Origin: Halostella pelagica
Lineage (GTDB): Archaea > Halobacteriota > Halobacteria > Halobacteriales > Natronoarchaeaceae
DNA length: 64,000 bases
NCBI GenBank assembly: GCA_005954745.1
Contig: CP040680.1
Coordinates: forward strand, 62,001-126,000
Direction of reading: 5' to 3'
Shown: in pieces, positions 8,269 through 17,162 of the stretch
Layout: every line of letters begins with the position of its first letter
Position numbering within the stretch: the stretch's first letter is position 1
Position numbers and translations under genes: made by a program
The notes under the pieces: model-generated
What the model saw: only the letters and a program-made list of their open reading frames with translations
Database searches by the model: none
What the model was told of the DNA's origin: nothing

Positions 8269-10359
8269 GTGAACACTGTTGGTGGGCGCGCTCTCGTGCT
8301 GGCTCTTTCCCTCATCGTTCTGGTGATTATTGGCGGAATCGTCCCACTGGGCGCGGCCACTGCCGTTGCGGACAGTGAGACACAACAGCGCGTCGCTGTC
8401 CAGCAAAACGACTCGGCCGAGGAGCGAAACGAGACGACACCGCATCGAAACCCCGCCGAATACTCCGAGGACGGCGACCTCAAGGGTGTCGAACGCTGGC
8501 TGTCGAATCGCCTGGCGTCACAACTCGGTGAGAGCGCGATCCAGTTGAGCGAGGGCGAGTACGAACTCGCGAGCGAGTACGTTGGCGAGGAGTACCGCGA
8601 CCGGCTCGAGCAGTACGTCGACGTCGCCGGCCAGACCGGGGGAGAGAGCAACGAAGAGACGTTCAAGGAGACCGGTGAGCAACAGGCGCGGTTGACGGAG
8701 GCTGTCCAAGAATATCGGGCCACCAAAGCCGAGTACGAAGCGGCTCGTCAGGACGGTAACGAGGAGCGCGCCCGTGAACTTGCACGCGAACTCGAGTCGC
8801 TGGCCAACGAAATCGAGTCACTCGGAGGTTCCATTCGCGAGGGGTATGCTGACATCGAGACGGAGACGGATGCCGACCTCTCTGAACCCGACGCCGCAAT
8901 CGAAAACGTCACTGACGAAGTCAAGTCCGAACAGGCCATCGTTCGTGAACAGGAGTTCGAGGAGACGGTCCTGTCCCTTACGACCGAGCGCGAGGAAATC
9001 TCGTTCCGCGACCCGTTGGTCGCGACCGGAGAACTACGGACGTTCGACGGGAGTCCGATCGCGAACGAAGAAATCAGACTCGATATCGGCAACCACTCCG
9101 AACGGGTCACAACCGACGCAGACGGCGGGTTCTCCCTCGAGTACCGCCCGACCGACGAGTCGCTCTCCACCGACGAACTCGACATCGAGTACGTTCCCGA
9201 CACTCAGTCGATCTATCTGGGCAACGAAACGACAGTCGATGTCTCGATCGAGCAGGTCGAACCGACGCTCGTCTTGACGGAGACGCCGAGTGAGGTAGCA
9301 TACGGCGAACGACACTCCGTTACAGGGGAGCTAACCGTCGACGGTCGTTCGGTCGACAGTGTCCCGGTTTCGGTCTCTCTTGGCGGCCAACAGATCGAGA
9401 CGATACCGGTCAGAAACGGGGTGTTCGGGTCTTCGAGTCCAATTCCGGCGGCCGTCGAAGACGGGGACCGGGAACTAACCGTTCGGCTCCCGTTCGAGGA
9501 GCAGGCACTCGCCGGAACGGCTAATACGACGAGCGTGACGGTTCGCGAGACACAGAGTACGCTCTCGATCGACGAAGCGTCGGTCAGCGGGCAGGAAGTT
9601 ACGGTCAATGGATCGTTCGCCACGGTCGACGGGGACGGTGTTCGAGGAGAGTCCCTTCAGATCCGAGTCGACGGATCGACTGTCGATACCGTCACGACCG
9701 AGGACGGCGGATCGTTCGGAACGACAGTTTCCGTTCCGAGTTCGAGCGGTGGCGACGTGACAGTTACCGCGGTCTATACAGGTGAGGGGTCGAACCTCGC
9801 GACAGCGAGAGCCGAAACCACCGTGACGGTCAGCGGAGCAGGATCACAGATTCCGACATCAGTCCTGCTTGCGGTCGGCTTCGTCGCAGTAATTACGGCT
9901 GGAGTCGGTCTCTGGTGGGTCCGTCGCTCGGACGAGGGAGCGTCGCCCGGCAGTCCGGAACGAGATCAGGGTGCCGTCACTGGATCACGGACTCCCGCCG
10001 ACCGATCGACCGAGTCCACGGCGGATCCAGTCGAACCCCTGCTTGAACGGGCGGCCGACCAACTCGCTGCCGGTCGACCTGACGACGCTGCACGAACAAG
10101 CTATGCGGCCGTTCGTCGCGCGCTTGCGTCCCGGATCGATGGACAGGATTCACTGACTCACTGGGAGTTCTATCAAACGTACCGCAGTGCCGATGCGACG
10201 GAGTCGGAGTCACTCCGCGCTGTCACTCAGGGATACGAACGAGCTGTCTTCGACCGTGATGATGTCTCGAAGACGGAATCCATGTACGTTCTTGAGGCCG
10301 CGCGCCGACTGTGCGGCCTCGAGGAGTCGTCGGACGACAGCGTTCCTGCGGACGACTGA
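8269..10359 (+). CDS. Secreted/membrane Ig-like protein with C-terminal DUF4129 domain
   Basis: Large membrane protein of the MoxR locus. GTG at 8269 is preferred because it opens a clean signal or anchor segment (ALVLALSLIVLVIIGGIV); a TTG at 8242 would add CPP-rich residues in front. A charged alpha-helical, probably coiled-coil region follows (about 90-215), then three Ig-like/carboxypeptidase-like repeats (about 240-520, with FDGSPIANEEIRL and VNGSFATVDGDGVRGESL), a transmembrane segment near 527-548 and a cytoplasmic DUF4129 domain with LTHWEFYQTY and YERAVFDRDDVS. Homologues often add a transglutaminase domain, absent here. Probably acts on the cell surface; role inferred from context only. 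Confidence 0.8.
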   Translation: MNTVGGRALVLALSLIVLVIIGGIVPLGAATAVADSETQQRVAVQQNDSAEERNETTPHRNPAEYSEDGDLKGVERWLSNRLASQLGESAIQLSEGEYELASEYVGEEYRDRLEQYVDVAGQTGGESNEETFKETGEQQARLTEAVQEYRATKAEYEAARQDGNEERARELARELESLANEIESLGGSIREGYADIETETDADLSEPDAAIENVTDEVKSEQAIVREQEFEETVLSLTTEREEISFRDPLVATGELRTFDGSPIANEEIRLDIGNHSERVTTDADGGFSLEYRPTDESLSTDELDIEYVPDTQSIYLGNETTVDVSIEQVEPTLVLTETPSEVAYGERHSVTGELTVDGRSVDSVPVSVSLGGQQIETIPVRNGVFGSSSPIPAAVEDGDRELTVRLPFEEQALAGTANTTSVTVRETQSTLSIDEASVSGQEVTVNGSFATVDGDGVRGESLQIRVDGSTVDTVTTEDGGSFGTTVSVPSSSGGDVTVTAVYTGEGSNLATARAETTVTVSGAGSQIPTSVLLAVGFVAVITAGVGLWWVRRSDEGASPGSPERDQGAVTGSRTPADRSTESTADPVEPLLERAADQLAAGRPDDAARTSYAAVRRALASRIDGQDSLTHWEFYQTYRSADATESESLRAVTQGYERAVFDRDDVSKTESMYVLEAARRLCGLEESSDDSVPADD

Positions 10360-10467
10360 CCGGTCGCTCAGGTGCTTGACTTCCCGATATGATGAACGGT
10401 CTCGCCATCCTCGAAAAGCTCTAAGCCAGTAGACAGGGGAGTCCACTCTCGTACCATTCGATGAAAT

Positions 10468-11394
10468 ATGAGTGACACGAGTCCGACTGGCGCCACACGA
10501 CGAACCGACACCGATCCGCCCTTTCCACGCGCGGTCGTTCATAAACGGATCCTCTCGGAGGCAGAGTCGCGTCCGACGGCGTCGACGGAGGCGATCGCCG
10601 ATGACGTCACCGGTGCGACGACATCACTGGTCGAACAGGTACTCTCCGAGTACGGGGACCCGGCCGAAGATGAGACTATGAACGACCACCACGGCCGATT
10701 CGCCGACGGCGCCGAGGTGACGTGCCGTAAGCGTGCCGAGACAGGCCGCGAGGTCTGGGTCCGATCGGCCGCTCGCGCTCGCTCGGGTCGGGGAAGTCGC
10801 GTCTCGTGCCTCGCGGTCGATACTGTCCGAAGCGTCGTCGTCCCAATTCTCGGATGGCAAGGCGTTCCCCGCGGACGACTCCGCAGTCTTGAACGCCACG
10901 TCCCCATCGGTGTTACCGCCGTCACCGAGTGCCGGGTCGGCCGGGTCCTGTTCCGATCGACGTACGTCAGCGACGCCTTCGGGATCGTGGTCAGCTGACG
11001 GGTCACCGGGTGTTGGGTTGTCCTCGTCGATCTCGGCTCTCCCGAAAACCCGCTTGACGAATGTCTACCTGTCGCTCCAGTCGAATCCGTCGATGCCATT
11101 GACCCGCTGGCAGACGGTCGCGCTGGTGACGCCGAGGCGCTCGGCGAGTTCAGCCTGTGTCGCGTCCGGTCGCTCGCGGATTTCGCGCAGGGTTTCTCGC
11201 TGTTTTTCGGAATCGAGTCACTCGAACAACGGATAGGTACATCCCGGTCGATCGATCCGGACCTCGCACGGAAGGTCCTCCGTGCGTGTTTCGAGTCCGA
11301 GCGGATTTCGGCCGATGAGGAAGTACAGGTGGTAGAGCGAATTCTCGGGGCGGACACGCGGACGAACGCGTCGCTCGACTCGAGCGACCGCTAG
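10468..11394 (+). pseudogene. Winged-helix DNA-binding protein gene broken by an internal inversion
   Basis: The N-terminal part reads forward from ATG 10468 (PFPRAVVHKRILSEAESRP ... LVEQVLSEYGDPAEDE, to about 10672). The C-terminal part reads forward again from about 11218 (SLEQRIGTSRSIDPDLARKV ... to TAG at 11392-11394). The piece between them encodes a helix-turn-helix only on the reverse strand, with no start codon of its own. I recall haloarchaeal proteins that join these three parts in one chain, but that is memory and not a search. The simplest reading is one gene whose middle 0.55 kb has flipped. The forward open frame running on to 10998 reads through antisense of the flipped part and should not be taken as a protein. 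Confidence 0.6.
10672..11217 (-). other. Inverted internal segment carrying the HTH of the broken gene
   Basis: On the reverse strand, directly after a TGA, the frame reads LDSEKQRETLREIRERPD, then AELAERLGVTSATVCQRVN and GIDGFDW, a MarR/ArsR-like winged helix. It meets a TAG after WSDR, then continues in frame TFVKRVFGRAEIDEDNPT and on. There is no ATG, GTG or TTG before the helix, so this is not an independent gene. Breakpoints are approximate (plus or minus 20 nt). No long inverted repeat was found at them by eye. Confidence 0.55.
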
Positions 11395-11467
11395 CTGCGG
11401 ATCGAGACAGTCATCGGCTGGGTGTTTTCGGACCGTTTTTACCGCCGTCCCCGATACTATCGGGTGA

Positions 11468-12583
11468 ATGGTCGCTTTCCGGTCGGTGTGGCTCCTAATC
11501 CCGCGGCCGATCAGGCAGTTGCCAGCCGATCTTGCCGCGGTCGCGGCGTTCGTCGTCGCAACGAATGTGGCCGTGTTCGCCCCGATCATTCGGGAGACAC
11601 CGCTGCGCGTGGCGCTCGGGCTCGTATTCGTTCTCTTCACCCCCGGGTATGCGTTCATCGCAGCATTGTTTCCCGAGGCCGGCGAGACGCCCGAGGAGAC
11701 GGCTCCTGATACAGAAGGAGACGAGACTGCGGATTTGGACGGCTGGTCCGACTCGCTCTCCGCTCGGGACGGGATCGACGGCATCGAGCGCGTCGCACTC
11801 TCGTTCGGACTCAGCATCGCGATCGTCCCCCTTATCGGGCTCGTGCTGAATTTCACCCCCTGGGGAATCCGCCTCGCCCCGATCGCGGTGGCGGTCAGCG
11901 GCTTTACACTCGTTTCGACGGCCGTAGCGGCCACTCGCCGCTGGGAGCTGCCGGCCGAGGACCGCTTCCAGATCCCCTACCGTGACTGGTACGCCGCCGG
12001 CCGTTCGGAGTTGCTCGAGCCCGACACGCGCGCCGACGCCGCACTGAACGTCCTGTTAGTGCTTTCGGTCCTTCTCGCCGCTGGCAGCGTGGGCTACGCC
12101 GTTCTCGTCCCGCCCGAGGGCGAGCAGTTCTCGGCGATCTATCTGCTGACCGAGGACGACGACGGCGACCTGGTCGCCGACGACTACCCCGAGGAGTTCA
12201 CACAGGGAGAGAGTCAGGAACTGATCGTCGGGATCGACAACCACGAACACGAGACGACGGACTATACGGTGGTGGTCCTCGAGCAAGATGTCGAGGTGAG
12301 CGGTACCGAGACGGTTGCGGGGAACGCGACGATCAACGAAACCGTCGTCCGCGAGCAACGCGAACTCGACAGGTTCAGTACCACGATCGCACACAACGAG
12401 AGCTGGCACCACGAGTATGACCTCGAGCCAACCATGGTCGGTGAGGACCAGCGGATCGTCTGGCTGCTCTTCCCCGATGGCGACGTGCCGGCCGAGCCGT
12501 CGATGGATGACACCGAGTACTTCGTTCATCTCTGGGTCGATGTCGCTGCATCATCAAACTCGAGCGCTCCGAGTGGGAGCTAA
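11468..12583 (+). CDS. DUF1616 domain-containing membrane protein
   Basis: Membrane protein of the DUF1616 family, frequent at the border of haloarchaeal glycan loci. Hydrophobic segments (about 18-38, 43-66, 110-128, 135-156 and 190-213) are followed by an extracellular beta-rich domain of about 160 residues that starts LLTEDDDGDLVADDYPEEF and contains N-x-S/T sites (GNATINETVV). Its 371 residues match the family. ATG at 11468 follows TATCGGGTGA. It lies 240 nt before the GT2 gene, so it may start the glycan region. Activity unknown. Confidence 0.85.
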   Translation: MVAFRSVWLLIPRPIRQLPADLAAVAAFVVATNVAVFAPIIRETPLRVALGLVFVLFTPGYAFIAALFPEAGETPEETAPDTEGDETADLDGWSDSLSARDGIDGIERVALSFGLSIAIVPLIGLVLNFTPWGIRLAPIAVAVSGFTLVSTAVAATRRWELPAEDRFQIPYRDWYAAGRSELLEPDTRADAALNVLLVLSVLLAAGSVGYAVLVPPEGEQFSAIYLLTEDDDGDLVADDYPEEFTQGESQELIVGIDNHEHETTDYTVVVLEQDVEVSGTETVAGNATINETVVREQRELDRFSTTIAHNESWHHEYDLEPTMVGEDQRIVWLLFPDGDVPAEPSMDDTEYFVHLWVDVAASSNSSAPSGS

Positions 12584-12826
12584 CTTGCTACGGACTGCGA
12601 GATGACGGTTTCGTTCTCTTCGGGACTCTCTTTCTGTGAATCCGATTCAAAATAGGTCCCTATATGTGCCATATGTCCCCTAGCAATTATTATCAATTCA
12701 CCTAATACCGAACGCTTATCCAAGGGTTTCCAGTATAGCGTATCACCAACAGATACCGGGGCCGACAGAAATACCTAATATGAACGTGACTACCAAACCG
12801 ATGTCAGACTGGGAGAGTCTTCCGTT
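12584..12826 (+). promoter_or_regulatory. AT-rich leader upstream of the GT2 gene
   Basis: A 243-nt non-coding stretch with marked AT enrichment (around 12672-12710, TAGCAATTATTATCAATTC) in otherwise GC-rich DNA. It probably carries the promoter that opens the glycan island. No coding frame or clear repeat seen. Confidence 0.35.
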
Positions 12827-14092
12827 ATGAGTACAAAAGAGAGCGAACAGCAGCACTCGTCGGCAACGGAATTAACACAGCAGCTACTAGATGACTCCGA
12901 GACGGACACGAGCCGCTACGAGCGTGGAGGCGATCGCGAGGCCGACGACTTACTTCTCGGTCCCGACAGCGAGCAGACGCCGGCCCTGAGCATCGTCATG
13001 CCGACGCTTAACGAGGAGGCGGGTATCGCCGAGTGTATCGGTCGCGCGAAAACGGCGATCAACGACCTCGGCATGACTGCTGAGATCCTTCTCAGCGACA
13101 GTTCGACCGATCGGACGCCCGAAATCGGGCGGGAGCTAGGCGCGCTCGTCTACGAACCCGATCAGCCCGGCTACGGCTACGCCTACCGGTACGCGTTCGA
13201 TAGCGCTCGGGGCGACTACATCGTCATGGGCGACGCCGACACGACCTATGACTTCGAACAGATCCCGCGCCTGCTGGCTCACCTTCAGGAGCAAGACGCC
13301 GATATCGTGATGGGGAGCCGACTCGAGGGCGAGATCAAGCCCGGTGCGATGCCGTCGCTTCATCAATACGTCGGGAACCCGCTGTTAACCAAGTTTCTGA
13401 ACGCCTTCTATGGCGCAGGCGTGAGCGACGCACACAGCGGTTTCCGGATTTTTACGCGGGACGCGTACGAAACGATGGATCTCGAGACGACCGGAATGGA
13501 GTTCGCGTCGGAGATGATTATGGAGGCTGGGGCCCAGGACCTCGACATCGTGGAGACGCCGATCGTCTACCACGAACGCGAGGGCGAAGAGACTCTCGAC
13601 AGTTTCAGCGATGGCTGGCGTCACGTCCGATTCATGCTCGTGAACGCGCCCGGGTACCTGTTCTCGGTGCCGGGGCTCCTGCTCGGTCTCGCCGGACTGG
13701 CCGTGATGGGAATCGCCTACACCGGCGTGTCGATGGGGAACGTCACCCTCGGGACGCACTCGATGATCGCCGGCAGCCTGCTGACGATCGTCGGCTATCA
13801 GATCGGCAGCCTCGGCGTCTTTGCAACCGTCACGAGTGATCCAATCCAGAAACCGACCGATCCGATCACCGAGCGCGTGACGACATCGCTGTCGCTTGAA
13901 CACGGCGCGACGGCCGGACTCATGCTGTTCGGCGTCGGTAGCCTCTACGCGGCAGCACTGGTCTACCAGTGGGTCACGAGCGGGTTCGCGTCCCTCGAGT
14001 TCACGCTCAATTCGCTCATCGCGTTCACGGCGATCATCATCGGCCTTCAGACCGTGTTCTCGTCCTTTTTCCTGAGCGCGATCAATCGGTAG
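12827..14092 (+). CDS. GT2 glycosyltransferase, polyprenyl/dolichyl-phosphate hexose synthase type
   Basis: Family 2 glycosyltransferase that probably moves a sugar from a nucleotide donor to dolichyl phosphate at the inner face of the membrane. The catalytic domain (about 53-275) starts SIVMPTLNEEAGIAEC and has the DAD motif at 136-138 (MGDADTTYDF) plus GSRLEGEIKPGAMP and SGFRIFTRDAY, as in Dpm1/AglJ-like enzymes. Four C-terminal transmembrane helices follow. An unusually polar 50-residue N-terminus precedes the domain. First gene of the sugar-assembly block. Family certain; exact donor not determinable. Confidence 0.9.
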   Translation: MSTKESEQQHSSATELTQQLLDDSETDTSRYERGGDREADDLLLGPDSEQTPALSIVMPTLNEEAGIAECIGRAKTAINDLGMTAEILLSDSSTDRTPEIGRELGALVYEPDQPGYGYAYRYAFDSARGDYIVMGDADTTYDFEQIPRLLAHLQEQDADIVMGSRLEGEIKPGAMPSLHQYVGNPLLTKFLNAFYGAGVSDAHSGFRIFTRDAYETMDLETTGMEFASEMIMEAGAQDLDIVETPIVYHEREGEETLDSFSDGWRHVRFMLVNAPGYLFSVPGLLLGLAGLAVMGIAYTGVSMGNVTLGTHSMIAGSLLTIVGYQIGSLGVFATVTSDPIQKPTDPITERVTTSLSLEHGATAGLMLFGVGSLYAAALVYQWVTSGFASLEFTLNSLIAFTAIIIGLQTVFSSFFLSAINR

Positions 14093-14170
14093 CGATCGTC
14101 CGTTTTTTGAACACACCACTAGTTGCTAACGGCACGACGAGTCCCGCTAAAACGACCCACGAAGGTGTTA

Positions 14171-15106
14171 CTAGTAGGGTTCGCAGACTCGCTCGATCCC
14201 GTCCTCGAGATCGGTTTTCGGTTCCCAGCCCGTTGCTTCACGCATCTTGCTCGAGTCGGCACAGGTATCGTGGACGTAGACGTCTTCCGGAATCGGATTT
14301 TCGACGTATTCGGGCTCGATGTCGGTGCCAAGTTCGTCGTTGAGCATGCCGACGAGTTCGTTGAAGCTATAGGCATCGCCGGTGCCGAGGTTGTAGACGT
14401 CGGTAAGTTCGTGATCGGCCGCGAGTTCGAGTCCGCGGACGATGTCGGAGACGTGCGTGAAGTCCCGGGTCTGGGTGCCGTCGCCGTAGAGGACGGGCGC
14501 CTCGCCGCTGGCGAGGTCGTCGGCGAACTGCGCGATCACGTTGGCGTACTCGCCCTTGTGTTCTTCCGCGCCGTTGTAGCCCTGATAGACCGAGAAAAAG
14601 CGCATGCCCGCGACGCTCATATCGTAGTGGTTGGCGAAGTACTCCCCGTAGCGCTCACGGGCCAACTTGGAGGCTTCGTAGCCGGTGTCGACCGCGACCG
14701 GCATGCCCTCCGGGGAGGGCTCGGTCTGGCTGCCGTAGATCGACGAGGTCGATGCGTAGACGACGGTCTCACAGCCATCCCGTCGCGCCTGCTCGACGAC
14801 GTTGACAAATCCCTCGACGTTCACCCGAGCGCCCTTCGTGGGGTCCTCTTCGTGCATCGCGTAGGAAGACAGCGCCGCGAGATGGAAGACGATGTCAACG
14901 TCAGTCGGCAGGTCGTCCTCGAGAACGCTATGAGCCCGATAATCGACAGTTTCATTGAGGTTCTCAGGTGTACCGAGGTACTCGTCGTCGATCGCAACGA
15001 CATCGTTGTCCGCCGCGAGATGATTCGCCAAATTTGAGCCGATAAACCCTGCGCCGCCCGTAATCAGGGTTCGTTTGTTCTGCAAGCCAGCATGACGGGT
15101 TTCCAT
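14171..15106 (-). CDS. NAD-dependent sugar-nucleotide epimerase/dehydratase (extended SDR)
   Basis: GalE/RmlB-like enzyme acting on UDP- or dTDP-sugars for glycan synthesis. The cofactor motif GGAGFIG is at 17-23 and the catalytic SxS...YxxxK at S119/S121, Y143 and K147 (YASTSSIYG, GYEASK). Start at ATG 15106 because the frame upstream reads through the zinc-finger gene in another register. The 311-residue length is standard. It is transcribed away from the GT2 gene and shares the glycan block with UDP-sugar dehydrogenase and AglF. Whether it makes galactose, glucuronate-derived or other sugars cannot be told. Confidence 0.9.
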   Translation of the reverse strand: METRHAGLQNKRTLITGGAGFIGSNLANHLAADNDVVAIDDEYLGTPENLNETVDYRAHSVLEDDLPTDVDIVFHLAALSSYAMHEEDPTKGARVNVEGFVNVVEQARRDGCETVVYASTSSIYGSQTEPSPEGMPVAVDTGYEASKLARERYGEYFANHYDMSVAGMRFFSVYQGYNGAEEHKGEYANVIAQFADDLASGEAPVLYGDGTQTRDFTHVSDIVRGLELAADHELTDVYNLGTGDAYSFNELVGMLNDELGTDIEPEYVENPIPEDVYVHDTCADSSKMREATGWEPKTDLEDGIERVCEPY

Positions 15107-15191
15107 CGACGAGAACACTGTGGTTTTTCGAGGCACGGATTTTCGAATCGGCACGATCGGTCGTTCGTCCCAGAAAACAGAGTGGTCGGTG

Positions 15192-15356
15192 TTACCAGAA
15201 TTGCGCGCCGGGGGTCTCACATGAATCACAGATAACGGCCGTGTTTCCCTTATAGTCCCCTCGAACGAGTTCCCCTTCGTCGCAGAACGTACAGTTCGAT
15301 CTCTCGAGTGCGGCGACCGGCGAGTTCTCGGCGGCTTCATGTTCCTGCTGTTGCAT
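15192..15356 (-). CDS. HVO_A0556-like small zinc-finger protein (54 aa)
   Basis: Short gene in a different frame from the epimerase. ATG at 15356 encodes 54 residues with two CxxC knuckles, CTFC and CDSC, separated by a charged loop (DEGELVRGDYKGNTAVI), ending CETPGAQFW. This matches the small zinc-finger family annotated as HVO_A0556 (from memory), often near polysaccharide genes. A TATA-like TTTATTATG at 15381-15389 sits 25 nt upstream, which suits a leaderless transcript. Possibly a regulator or a structural microprotein. Confidence 0.75.
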   Translation of the reverse strand: MQQQEHEAAENSPVAALERSNCTFCDEGELVRGDYKGNTAVICDSCETPGAQFW

Positions 15357-15380
15357 ATCACGTAAGCTGTTCTCTCATAC

Positions 15381-15389
15381 CATAATAAA
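15381..15389 (-). promoter_or_regulatory. TATA-like element of the zinc-finger gene
   Basis: TTTATTATG on the reverse strand, 25 nt upstream of the ATG at 15356. This is the expected distance for a haloarchaeal leaderless promoter. Confidence 0.45.
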
Positions 15390-15752
15390 CCCTCTGTAAC
15401 TGAGGGTAAAACCGACTGCCGTAGGGCAGTTCACCTTCTCCGTTACTAGTGAAGTTCGGACACAAGGGGAGACTAGTGTCGGGTAGCAGGCCCCGAGTCT
15501 TACTCGTCGGTACTCGAGCGGTTTGAGACACTCCATCTAGTTCGGGAGGCCGGCTTGCGTTCCGTTGGGAGCAGCCGGTTCTTACAGCGTTGGTAATATC
15601 CGTTGTAGTCTAGAGAACTCAATAGTACTCCGAGTTACCACGTGGATCTCTTGTAGAGCGGTGCTAGGTGACTGATCCGTCCCGTCTAGTAGTCCGGTTC
15701 CCACGCATATCTGGGACCTTTCGGCAGTTGATTTTTCGGTGACTCGTCTCTG
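15390..15752. other. Intergenic stretch without recognised gene
   Basis: About 360 nt between the zinc-finger promoter and the end of the UDP-sugar dehydrogenase gene. It contains a short hairpin at 15415-15430 (ACTGCC-GTAG-GGCAGT) but no T-run for a canonical terminator, and no protein-like frame. Confidence 0.4.
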
Positions 15753-17038
15753 CTACCACGTCAGCCCATCGTACGTGATCCCGTCCCGGAGCTCGACGAT
15801 ACGTCGGCCGTCGACGACGACGGGGTTCGCCATCTCGTCGAACGCATCGTCGAGCGCCGCGAACTCGTCCCAGTCAGTCACGACGACTGCGCCGTCACTA
15901 TCGCTCAGTGCGGCCCTCGCGGTCGTGGCGTACTCGATTGCCCGGATTCGCTCCCGCATGGGTTCGTTCGCGACCGGGTCGTACGCGACGATCTCCGCGC
16001 CGTGGTCCTGAAGTAGTTCGATCACCGGAATCGCCCTGGAGTTCCTGATGTCGTCGGTCTGGGGCTTGAACGCGAGGCCGATGACCGCAATCCGCGTACC
16101 CTCCAGGTCGACGCGTTGCTTTAGGCGGTCGACCAACCGTTCGGGCTGGCGCTCGTTCACCTTGACGGCGGCCTCGAGGACGGCGGGGTCGTAGCCGGCG
16201 TCTCGCGCGGCGGCCCGGACGGCGTCGACGTCCTTCGGGAAACAGGAGCCACCCCAGCCGACGCCGCTGCGGAGGAACTGCTCGGAGATCCGGTCGTCAA
16301 GTCCGACCGCCTCCATCACCTCGTAGGCGTCGAGGCCGAACTCCTTGCAGACGTTGCCAAGGTTGTTGCCCAGGCTGATCTTCGTCGCGAGGAAGGCGTT
16401 GTTCGCGTACTTGATCATCGCCGCCGTTTTCGGATCCGTTTCGACGACCGGTGCCGCGTGGGTCTCGAGCAGCGGGTCGAACACCGCATTCAGTCGGTCC
16501 GTCGCCCAGTCGGCGTTCGCGCCGATGACGACTTTGTCGGGGTGGCGGAAGTCGTCGACGGCGGTCCCCTCGCGGAGGAACTCCGGATTCATTCCCATCT
16601 CGATATGTTCGGCAGCGGCCCCGGCACCACGCTCGAGCGCCGCCCGGACGCGTTCGAGATTCGGCGGCGTTACCGTACTCTTGACGACGACGAGGTGGCG
16701 GTCATCGATCCCGACGAACTCCTCGCCCGTCGCCTCGGCGGCCGCCTCGAGGGGACCAGATCGATGCTCCCGTCGTCGTTCGACGGCGTGCCGACGGCGA
16801 GGAAGGTCACGTCCGAGTCGGGGACGGCGTCGTAGGACGTGGTAGCCGTGAGGCGGTCCCCGGCGTGGGTTGCGAGGAGGGACTCGAGGCCGGGTTCCTC
16901 GATCGGCGCCCGCCCGTCGTTGAGCGCCGCGACGATCCCCTCGTCGATATCGATCGCCGTCACCTCGTGACCCACCTCCGCGAGACAGGCCGCGAGCGTC
17001 GTCCCGACGTAGCCGCTTCCGATGACCGAGATGTCCAT
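15753..17038 (-). pseudogene. UDP-glucose/UDP-sugar 6-dehydrogenase, frameshifted
   Basis: Nucleotide-sugar dehydrogenase that would make UDP-uronates for the glycan. The N-terminus from ATG 17038 reads MDISVIGSGYVGTTLAACLA with Rossmann GSGYVG at 7-12 and VGTPSNDDGSIDL. The frame then shifts at a CCCC run near 16745-16757. The second frame supplies AAAEATGEEFVGIDDRHLVV, EFLREGTAV, the catalytic-Cys motif GGSCFPKD and VIGLAFKPQTDDIR to the stop at 15753. Restoring one base gives a normal protein of about 428 residues. Either a real frameshift that would cripple the pathway or a homopolymer sequencing error. Confidence 0.85.
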
Positions 17039-17162
17039 ACCGTACTCAGAATAGGCTGGATAAATCGGTCTTGTGGTCGCCGGAGTGTTGGATTCGAGCT
17101 TCCTTTTGAGCCGGCCTACCAGAGCCGGAAAAACCATATGGTGACGCCATGGGGTGTCAGTC

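Noticed and set aside
10733-11236. 167-codon forward open frame inside the inverted segment
   Set aside because: Ser/Arg-rich antisense of the flipped HTH fragment.
14123-15037. 304-codon forward open frame
   Set aside because: Antisense of the epimerase, whose Rossmann and YxxxK motifs are clear on the reverse strand.
15415-15430. Hairpin ACTGCC-GTAG-GGCAGT as a terminator
   Set aside because: Short stem, no following T-run, and not placed at a gene end in either direction.
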